Assembly (NCBI GenBank): GCA_038213005.1
Contig: JBBQTU010000002.1
Location: 1-61,058 of the forward strand
Source of the DNA: JBBQTU01 sp038213005
Lineage (GTDB): Bacteria; Planctomycetota; Phycisphaerae; Tepidisphaerales; Tepidisphaeraceae
Direction of reading: 5' to 3'
Length of the DNA: 61,058 nucleotides
The stretch's first letter is position 1. Each line of letters starts with the position of its first letter. Below the pieces are notes generated by a model. It did no database searches. It saw nothing but the letters and a program-made list of their open reading frames with translations, and had not been told where the DNA came from. Shown here in pieces: positions 7,766 through 15,900 of this stretch. The position numbers and the translations under genes were made by a program.

Positions 7766-9892
7766 ATGGAACAGAGCTTGGAAAACAAAATCGCACCCGA
7801 CCAGGCCGATCTGGACGTCTCCCCAGGGGAGTTCCTCAACCGCGAACTCTCCTGGCTAGAATTCAACCGCCGCGTCCTCCACGAGGCCGAAGACCCTCGC
7901 ACCCCCCTGCTCGAACGCGTTCGTTTCCTCGGAATCTTCACCAGCAACCTTGATGAGTTCTTCATGAAGCGGGTCGGGGGACTGAAACGACACGCCTCCG
8001 TTCCCCCGCGCACGCCCGACGGCCTGGCCCCCGACCGCGCCCTGGCCGAGATCCGAAAGACCATCGTCGCCCTCACCCAGGCCCTGGCTTCCTGCTACGA
8101 AACCCAGATCAAGCCCGCCCTGGCCCAGAACGGCGTCCAACTGCTCACCTGGACACAGCTTTCCGACCCGGAGCGCGACGATGCCCAGCGATACTTCCGC
8201 AGTTCAGTTTTCCCCATCCTGACCCCCCTCGCCGTCGACCCCGGCCATCCGTTCCCCTTCATCAGCAATCTCTCCGAGTCCCTCGGCGTCGTGCTTCGCT
8301 ATCCCGACCGCGACGATGACCTCTTCGCCCGCATTAAGATCCCCGAAGGCCTTCCCCGCTGGATCAAGCTCCCCGGCGAAGTCGCCGCCGACGTCCGCTT
8401 CTACAGCCTCTACGACTTGATCCGCAACCACCTTCAGGACCTCTTTCCCAGCATGATCATCCGCGATGTGATGCTCTTCCGCGTCACCCGCAACGCCGAG
8501 ATGGAACTGGACGAAGAGGAAGCCGAGGACATTCGCGAGGCCATCGAAGAAGAGCTTCGCCAGCGCCGCTTCGCCAGCGCCGTCCGTCTCGAGCACGGCC
8601 CCAATCCCAATGCATGGATCCTCGGATTCCTCATGGAGGAACTCCAACTCGCCCCCGACGACATCTACGAATTCCAGGGCGAACTCGAATACCAGGACCT
8701 GCGCCTCATCGCCGACCTGAACCTCCCCAAGCTCCGCTTTGAGCCTTGGACTCCCATGACCCCGCCCTCGCTCCTGGCCGACAAGGACGATGCCGACATC
8801 TTCGCCCTGATCCGCAGCGGCGACCTGCTGGTCCATCACCCCTACGACAGCTTCAACGCCAGCGTCGAACGCTTCATCAAGGCCGCCGCCGAAGACCCCA
8901 AGGTCCTCGCCATCAAGATGACCCTCTATCGCACCGGCGATGAGAGCCCGTTTATCCGCACCCTCATCCGCGCCGCCGAGGCCATGAAACAGGTCGTCTG
9001 CATGGTCGAACTCAAGGCACGCTTCGATGAAGAGCGAAACATCCAGCTCGCCCACGAACTCGAAAAGGCCGGCGTCCATGTCGTCTACGGAATGGTGGGC
9101 CTCAAGACCCACACCAAGACCGCCCTGGTCGTCCGGCAGGATCCCGACGGCATCCGCTGCTACGCCCACATCGGCACCGGCAACTACAACTCCCAGACCG
9201 CCCGCCTTTACACCGATCTCGGTCTTTTCACCTGCGACGGCGACATCACCGGCGAACTGGTTGAGATGTTCCACTACCTCACCGGCCGATCCCTCAAGCG
9301 AGATTACACGCACCTGCTCGTCGCCCCCGTGAACATGCGCGAGCGATTCCACGCCATGATCAACCGCGAAATCGAGCACGCCCAGGCTGGCCGCCCGGCG
9401 CGCATCATCGCCAAGATGAACAGCCTCGAAGAGCGCAAGACCATCCGCCTGCTCTACGAAGCCAGCCGCGCCGGCGTGCAGATCGACCTCATCGTCCGAG
9501 GCTTCTGCTGCCTTCGCCCCGGCGTGCCCGGAATGTCGGATAACATCCGCGTGACCTCGGTCATCGGCCGCTTCCTCGAACATTCCCGCATCTTCTACTT
9601 CCGCAACGGTGCAGCCGAAGAAGCCGCCGGCGAGTTCTACATCGGCTCGGCCGACTGGATGTACCGCAACCTCCTGGCCCGGGTCGAGGTCTGCGTCCCC
9701 ATCCGCGTCCGCCCGCTTCGCGACCGCCTCTGGGAAATCCTCCAGATCATGCTCGCCGACCGCCGTCAAGCCTGGGACATGCACACCGACGGTTCCTACA
9801 CCCAGCGCACCGGCGCCACCGACTCGGACATCGGCACCCAGGCTTTCCTGATGCAGCTCACGCGCCAACGCTACGGCACGCACGCGACGTGA
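7766..9892 (+). CDS. ppk1: Polyphosphate kinase 1
   Basis: A 708-residue cytoplasmic enzyme that reversibly transfers the gamma-phosphate of ATP to polyphosphate. The N-terminal motif FLNRELSWLEFNRRVLHEA and LGIFTSNLDEFFMKRV are diagnostic. The two phospholipase-D-like C-terminal domains carry the conserved histidines, in YAHIGTGNYN (about residue 468, the autophosphorylated His in this family) and FLEHSRIF (about residue 606). An in-frame GTG at 7724 could add 14 residues, but the known family start fits ATG 7766. A terminator-like hairpin follows at 9904-9922, so it is probably transcribed alone. Polyphosphate storage fits phosphate or stress physiology. Confidence 0.95.
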   Translation: MEQSLENKIAPDQADLDVSPGEFLNRELSWLEFNRRVLHEAEDPRTPLLERVRFLGIFTSNLDEFFMKRVGGLKRHASVPPRTPDGLAPDRALAEIRKTIVALTQALASCYETQIKPALAQNGVQLLTWTQLSDPERDDAQRYFRSSVFPILTPLAVDPGHPFPFISNLSESLGVVLRYPDRDDDLFARIKIPEGLPRWIKLPGEVAADVRFYSLYDLIRNHLQDLFPSMIIRDVMLFRVTRNAEMELDEEEAEDIREAIEEELRQRRFASAVRLEHGPNPNAWILGFLMEELQLAPDDIYEFQGELEYQDLRLIADLNLPKLRFEPWTPMTPPSLLADKDDADIFALIRSGDLLVHHPYDSFNASVERFIKAAAEDPKVLAIKMTLYRTGDESPFIRTLIRAAEAMKQVVCMVELKARFDEERNIQLAHELEKAGVHVVYGMVGLKTHTKTALVVRQDPDGIRCYAHIGTGNYNSQTARLYTDLGLFTCDGDITGELVEMFHYLTGRSLKRDYTHLLVAPVNMRERFHAMINREIEHAQAGRPARIIAKMNSLEERKTIRLLYEASRAGVQIDLIVRGFCCLRPGVPGMSDNIRVTSVIGRFLEHSRIFYFRNGAAEEAAGEFYIGSADWMYRNLLARVEVCVPIRVRPLRDRLWEILQIMLADRRQAWDMHTDGSYTQRTGATDSDIGTQAFLMQLTRQRYGTHAT

Positions 9893-9903
9893 TGCTCCGC
9901 GAT

Positions 9904-9922
9904 CTCGGCCGCTTCGGCCGAG
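9904..9922 (+). terminator. Hairpin after ppk1
   Basis: CTCGGCCG, a CTT loop and CGGCCGAG form a perfect 8-bp stem 11 nt after the ppk1 stop, followed by TTGTGCCTCTCTT. It is a plausible intrinsic terminator with a weak T-tract. Confidence 0.55.
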
Positions 9923-9950
9923 TTGTGCCTCTCTTCGCCAGGATGCTGTC

Positions 9951-11327
9951 ATGATCCAGTCGACCAGACTGACAACCCTCAGCGAAAGCCCCGTCGGTCA
10001 GGGCCGCTACGTCCTGTACTGGATGCAGGCCTCCCAGCGGACTCGCTTCAACCACGCACTGGAATATGCGATCCGCCGAGCCAACGCGTCAGGTCTGCCG
10101 GTCGTCGTGGCATTCGGACTCATGGACGACTACCCCGACGCCAACCTGCGCCACTACGCCTTCATGGTACAGGGGCTCGCGGACGTGTCGCGGCAGTTGC
10201 AGGCCCGCGGCATCGCCTTCGTCGCGCGACACGGCAACCCGGCGCAGGTTGCGATCGACCTTGCCAGAGATGCCGCCGAAGTGGTCTGCGATCGCGGCTA
10301 CCTCCGCCACCAGCGGCGCTGGCGTGATGAACTGGCCGATGCGTCATCTGTCCGCGTCACGCAGGTCGAGTCCGACATCGTCGTCCCTGTCCAGCACGTC
10401 TCCGACCACGCTGAGTTTGCAGCCCGAACGATCCGCCCGAAGATCACCCGGCTCCTCGGCGGCTACCTGAAGAATGTGCCCGAGGAGCAACCCGGGCATT
10501 CCTCGCTTGACCTCAACCTTCCCAGCGACTTGGACGTGCGGGACGTCAACGCCACGCTCACGCAACTGAATCTCGATCGCTCGGTTGCACCCTCCCATCG
10601 ACTACTCGGCGGCGAGCAACAGGCCCAGCGGCGGCTGCAGCAGTTCATCCAGCACCAGCTCACTGCTTATGACACGGCCCGCAACGAGCCCTCGGCCGCC
10701 GCCACCAGCATGCTCAGCGCCTATCTGCACTTCGGCCAGATCTCCCCACTGCAGATCGTCCTGGCGGTGCAGGCCGCCGGCGCGCCAAAGGCGGACACCG
10801 ATGCCCTGATCGAGCAGTTGGTGATCCGCCGCGAACTGGCGATCAACCACGTCTTCTACACGCCCGCCTACGATACCTTCGACGCCTTGCCCGCCTGGGC
10901 ACAGCGCACACTGGGTCAGGCGGCCGGCGACATCCGGCCGTTCACCTACACACGCCAGGACCTCGAGCAGGCCCGCACCCACGATCCCTGGTGGAACGCC
11001 GCCATGCGCGAGATGACCTGCACTGGATACATGCACAACTACATGCGCATGTACTGGGGCAAGAAGGTCCTGGAATGGAACGCCGATCCGCGAGAGGCCT
11101 TTGCCGACCTGCTCTACCTCAACAACCGCTACTTCCTGGACGGCCGGGACGCCAACGGCTACACCGGCGTCGCCTGGTGCTTCGGCCTGCACGACCGCCC
11201 TTGGACTCACCGCCCCATCTTCGGCAACGTCCGCTACATGAACGCCGCCGGACTCCAGCGGAAATTCGACATGCCCGCGTATGCCCGACTCGTGGAAGGC
11301 CTGTCCGCTGGCCGCCCGACCGACTGA
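9951..11327 (+). CDS. phrB: Deoxyribodipyrimidine photolyase, class II
   Basis: A 458-residue light-dependent DNA repair enzyme that splits cyclobutane pyrimidine dimers using FAD. The N-terminal alpha/beta domain (VLYWMQASQRTRFNHALEYA) and the C-terminal FAD domain match class II enzymes. The most telling stretches are LDGRDANGYTGVAWCFGLHD, followed by RPWTHRPIFGNVRYM, and HNYMRMYWGKK. Class II photolyases are the usual type in planctomycetes and animals, unlike the class I enzyme of E. coli. The start was taken at the ATG where homology begins; no strong ribosome site is seen. It is followed by a 92-nt gap before the lipoprotein gene. Confidence 0.93.
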   Translation: MIQSTRLTTLSESPVGQGRYVLYWMQASQRTRFNHALEYAIRRANASGLPVVVAFGLMDDYPDANLRHYAFMVQGLADVSRQLQARGIAFVARHGNPAQVAIDLARDAAEVVCDRGYLRHQRRWRDELADASSVRVTQVESDIVVPVQHVSDHAEFAARTIRPKITRLLGGYLKNVPEEQPGHSSLDLNLPSDLDVRDVNATLTQLNLDRSVAPSHRLLGGEQQAQRRLQQFIQHQLTAYDTARNEPSAAATSMLSAYLHFGQISPLQIVLAVQAAGAPKADTDALIEQLVIRRELAINHVFYTPAYDTFDALPAWAQRTLGQAAGDIRPFTYTRQDLEQARTHDPWWNAAMREMTCTGYMHNYMRMYWGKKVLEWNADPREAFADLLYLNNRYFLDGRDANGYTGVAWCFGLHDRPWTHRPIFGNVRYMNAAGLQRKFDMPAYARLVEGLSAGRPTD

Positions 11328-11408
11328 CTGGGACAAGCCAGACACTGGACAACTCAGGCGTTGGCGATCATGCCCAACCTGCGCTAAGATCACCTGAACG
11401 TCTTCTGC

Positions 11409-11414
11409 GGAGGT
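11409..11414 (+). promoter_or_regulatory. GGAGGT ribosome site before a non-ATG start
   Basis: GGAGGT lies 5 nt before the in-frame codon ATT at 11420. No ATG, GTG or TTG occurs at normal spacing from it; the nearest alternative, TTG at 11438, is 23 nt away. The site is the main argument for an ATT start of the lipoprotein gene. Confidence 0.6.
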
Positions 11415-11419
11415 GTAAG

Positions 11420-12904
11420 ATTACTCTCGGCAACGAATTGCGAGCCATCACGCAGCGCGGCCTCACTCTGGCAATGGCCTTAATTCTGGCTTCTTGCGCT
11501 GCGCAAAAGCCGCCCTCGCCGCTCTCGGCCGAAGGCATCAAGACGCGCCATGGACATTATGTGGGCAACCCCCTTGCCGGTGCCCAGCCTGTGCCTCAGC
11601 CCTTCATCCAGCAGGATGCGTGGGCCGTCCACATTCGCCTGATTGGAATGGAGCAGCCGGTAGCGCCCGTCCTGGAACCACTGGCCGCTCATGCCCGACT
11701 CCTGGCGACCATTGAGGGCGACGACCCCTTCCTGGCGACGCCCAGCGTCACGCAGCCCGCGCGCTACGGCATGGGCGCCGAGGCTGAGGCCTTTGTCCGC
11801 GACACGGACGCCGGGAACCAAGGCCGGACGATTGAGCTGGCCAACTTCCGCGGCGTTGTGTGCGCCGGTGTGACCGCATATCAGGAACTCTCCGCGGGCA
11901 GCGCGACCACGGGCAATGCACGCCGTCTGCGCGTTGCGGTCTATCGCCCCGCCCCCCCTTCCGCCCGGGCAACCAATCAACCTCCCCCGCCGCCGGTCGA
12001 ACTCGCCCTGCTGGTGCAGACCCCCCAAAGCGCCTCGCCCGAACCGCCCCCAGCCTCCCAAGGCGATTCGACCGCCACGCCGAGCCCCGAAAGCGTCCCT
12101 ACCCGCGAGACCGCTCTGATCAGCCAGCCGATGGACGCTACGGGCCAGTCAGTCGTCCTGCTGACGCCCTTCACTGCCGCTGGAACCCAGATTCACTCAA
12201 TCGCGGCCATCATCGAACTGTCCCTCCCCAGCGCTGACCGTGCGTTTGAAGACGCCGCCGGGATGATGCTGGCCGATCTTCAAGCCGCCGCCGCCGCCGC
12301 GACCGCCCGCCAAGCCGCGCCGCCGCCCGGCGCGTTGGACAAGCCCTTCGTGACCCGCGTCATCGAGGCTATGGCTTACGGTGAAAATCGCCGCGCCGCC
12401 ATCGTCTATCTCGCCAGCCGGACCGATGCACGCCTCGCCGAACAGACGGCCATGGCAGCCGATGACGACTTCTTGAACCAGTTCTCCCTCTCCATCGCCG
12501 ACGCCATCGGCCGGCAGGACCAGTGGACGCCCCAGCAGGCGGGCTGGCAACTGGACCGCATCGGTTTCGAGTTGCTCGCCCGCACCGCGATGAAGAAACG
12601 CCTGTCGCCCGAACTCACGGGTGTCCTGATCACTCTGGCGGGTGAAGCCGGGCGCAGCCCGGCGGCGATGGAGCAGATTCTGGCCAACCTCTCAAGTCGC
12701 AAAGACTTTGACAACCGCCTGATCGCCGAAAACTTCATCGCACTCGAAGACAGCTCGCCGGCCGCTCGCGTGCGCGCCTATGACTGGCTCAAGGCACATG
12801 GCCGCCAGCCAGCGGGATATGACCCACTGGGCGACGCGAAGCAGCGCAGTGCAGCCATCGAGAAGGCGGTGAATGAGATGAACCCGTCAGGAGTGCAGCA
12901 ATGA
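11420..12904 (+). CDS. Predicted lipoprotein of unknown function, probable ATT start
   Basis: About 494 residues. The N-terminus reads as a signal with two Arg residues, a hydrophobic stretch and the lipobox Leu-Ala-Ser-Cys (Cys at residue 26 from the ATT), so export and lipidation are expected. The start is not ATG: ATT at 11420 sits 5 nt behind GGAGGT; TTG at 11438 is the fallback. The mature protein has a beta-rich N-terminal half, a Pro/Ala/Thr-rich linker (about residues 185-235) and a helical C-terminal half with Ala-rich stretches. Its stop overlaps the start of the following AsmA-like gene as ATGA, so the two are translationally coupled and probably act together in the envelope. No known family recognised. 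Confidence 0.7.
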   Translation: MTLGNELRAITQRGLTLAMALILASCAAQKPPSPLSAEGIKTRHGHYVGNPLAGAQPVPQPFIQQDAWAVHIRLIGMEQPVAPVLEPLAAHARLLATIEGDDPFLATPSVTQPARYGMGAEAEAFVRDTDAGNQGRTIELANFRGVVCAGVTAYQELSAGSATTGNARRLRVAVYRPAPPSARATNQPPPPPVELALLVQTPQSASPEPPPASQGDSTATPSPESVPTRETALISQPMDATGQSVVLLTPFTAAGTQIHSIAAIIELSLPSADRAFEDAAGMMLADLQAAAAAATARQAAPPPGALDKPFVTRVIEAMAYGENRRAAIVYLASRTDARLAEQTAMAADDDFLNQFSLSIADAIGRQDQWTPQQAGWQLDRIGFELLARTAMKKRLSPELTGVLITLAGEAGRSPAAMEQILANLSSRKDFDNRLIAENFIALEDSSPAARVRAYDWLKAHGRQPAGYDPLGDAKQRSAAIEKAVNEMNPSGVQQ

Positions 12905-15900
12905 GTCAGTCCAGTCCCAGCACTAGTCCCGCCGCCCAGCCCTCGCCGCGACGCCAGCGTTATCTGAAATGGCGGAAGCGCCTCAAGCGGGTCACGATCG
13001 GCCTGTTCATTGCGGTTATCGCCCTTCGCATCACAATGGCACTCCTGCTGCGCTTTACCATCAACCAGGCCGCCGGACTGTATGGCATGGACTGCGACTA
13101 CAGCCGCGTGAAGATGAGCCTCCTGGGCGGCTTCGCCCAGATATGGGACATGAACCTCACCCCCAAAGGCGGCGGCGAGTCGATCCTCACTATAGGCACC
13201 GCCGGCGGCGACATCTCCCCATGGGACCTGCTCCGCGGCCGGCTGACCATCTGGCGACTGAGTGTCCAGGGCCTGGACGTCTACGTGGATCGCACGGCCG
13301 ACGGGCGGATCCCGCTGATCGAGCGTTTCGTACAGTCCAAGCAGGCGACCAAGCCACAGCGTCAGGCAGTGGCCACAGCCAGAGGCCAGTTGGACTTCAC
13401 TTCGCCTCTCCAAGCCGAATCCATCAGCATTGCGCCCTTGCGTCTTCACGTACAGGATGCCATGGTGCAGCCGGCGTTCCGCTCGACCATCGAAGTCAGC
13501 CTTTACCTGAACAATCTCGGCAGTGACACGCGCCCGGCGAAGTTCGAGCTGACCGTGCGATCCAACGACCTGCTCGACGAGTTGCGCATCGTTGGCGAAG
13601 GCAAGAGCGCCGGCCGGAATCTCGCTGCGGTGCTCAGCGTAAAAGGATGGGGCGCCAATCCCAAACCGCTGGCTCCCTACCTTCAGTTGCTGGGCATCCG
13701 CCCCACGGCCGAAAAGATCGACGTTACCGCGCAGATAACCCTGCAGACCAAGCCCGCTTCCGCCTCGCTGACGGCGATTCAGCTTCACTGCGAATTGGCA
13801 AAGTTGAGCATGGTGGCCGACGGAAGGTCCATCGCATCCATGCGCAAGGTCGTGATTGACGCGCCCTGGGTCGACGCCGATCGCATTGATGCCGGAGTCA
13901 TCGCCATCGAAGGCGCACGCCTGCTTGTTGGCCGATCCGCCGACGGCGCAATCCATGGCGGCGGCATCGAGCCGATCGTAGCAGCCGCGGCCGCGGCTGC
14001 CTTGCCGACCTCGCTGGCAGCCCAGGCACTCGCCAGCGCCGGCGGCGAGCCCGCCACCGCATCAGCCCCCACCACACGCCCCGCCCTGCCGCTACTCAGC
14101 CTCGACAGTCTGACCGTATCCGACGTCAACATCGCACTTCGCGACGACGCAGTCGCGGGCTCCGCGGACCTGACGCTCTCTCTGGACCAGTTGCGATTAG
14201 CCAATATCGCCAACTACCCGCGCAACCCTGACAAGCCGTCGGAGTTCTCCGTCGTCATGGCCTTGCCGGGGATCGCTCGTCGCGTCCAGGTCGTCGCCAG
14301 GGCGACGCCCTTCGCCCACCAGAAGAACGCCCAGGCCACGATTCAGATCAGCGGTATCAAGCTCGACGCGATGAAGCCCTACCTGACGCCTCTGGGGATC
14401 GAATCCGAATTCAAGGATGGCGTCCTGCTCGCCGAGATCAGCGGCGGCTTCGCCACTGAACCCGATGGCTGGCTCAAGGGCGACATCCAGCTTAAGCAGC
14501 TCAGTCTGACGGATTCCCAGGAACTCTTCCGCTGGAATGGCGCAAAGATCACCGGCTGCCGCATCGACCCGCGGACGCTTGAAGTGCACATCGCCGCCAT
14601 CGACCTGACCGGCCCCGCCCTGACCTGTCAACGGGATGCTTCCGGATCAATGCAGGCATTTGGCTTCCGCACCGTCCCTGCCAAGCCGGGCAAGGTCATC
14701 GCCGCTTCGACGCCGCCTGCGGCGACCGCCCCCGCCACGTCCCCCCTGCCCATCCCGCGCATCGCGATCGATCGCTTCACCTGGAAGGATCTCAAGCTCC
14801 GTCTGACGGATGCCACCGTCAAACCCACCGTCACGATGGAAGTTCAGGACGCCGGCATTGAACTGACCGGCATTGACCTGGCAACCGGTCCGACCACGCG
14901 TCCAGCGATCCCGGCCGGACTCAAGGCATGGCTGCGCGCCCCCGGTCTGGCCAGACGCGTGGATATCACCGGCACCGTCACCCCGGGCATGGATGCGGCG
15001 GCGATTGACCTTAAGCTCGACAGCGACGGTCTCACCGGCGCAGCGCTGTCCCCCTACCTGTCGCTGATCGGCATCGAGCCGGTCGTAAAGAACGGCCGGC
15101 TCAAACTCCAGGCTCGCGCCGATGTGAAGCTTGCGGCCAGCAACTCGCGAGCATCGGTCTGCGTGCGCGATCTCGTCCTGGCCGACGGCGAGCGGGAACT
15201 GGGCGGCATTGACCTGTTTGAGGTCGGGTCTCTGACTGTAAGTCCGAATGCCATCGTGGTGGACCGCGTACAGATCACCCATCCACGTCTGGCAGTCACT
15301 CGCGATGCGGAGGGCCGTCTTGAGAGCGCCGGTCTGCGTCTGGACCCGCGTCTGACCGGTGCCAAGCCCGCTGCTGCCCCCGCGACGGCTCCCACAATCC
15401 CGGCCACATCGCCAGCGCCGGCGGCTGCCGCCACGATGGTGGCCACCGTGGGTTCGCTGCGCATTGAAGATGCCCGCCTGAACTGGACTGATGGCGTGGT
15501 CCGCCCGGCAGCCGCCGCCATCGTACACACCGACCTCGCCGCTGATGGCCTGACCTTCGGCAAAGATGCCCAGCCCGCCAAGCTGTCGATTACCACGTGG
15601 GCGGATGGAATCCTCCAGAAGATGACGGTCCAGGGCACCATACAAACCGGCCCGAACCACCAGTCGCTCGACTGGGCAATTCGCGGCACAGGACAGCAGA
15701 TCGGCACGCTCGCGCCCTATCTGCCGCCGACTCTGGCGTGTACCCTGCGCGACGGCCGCTTCACCGCCGACCTCTCCGCCGACATTACGCCGGCGCACAA
15801 GGGCGGCGTATCACTCAAAGCCGCCGCACGGAATGTCACACTCTCCGAAGGCGATTATCCTCTGGCGAGTATTGGCGAGGCATCGCTGTTTGCCTCTCGC

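Noticed and set aside
8204..9952. 582-codon open frame on the minus strand opposite ppk1
   Set aside because: Composition of Asp/Glu/Val/Gly-rich antisense translation, no recognisable domain, and the plus strand encodes an unmistakable polyphosphate kinase.
12778..13956. 392-codon minus-strand frame across the lipoprotein/AsmA junction
   Set aside because: Antisense to two coupled genes and lacking any recognisable feature.
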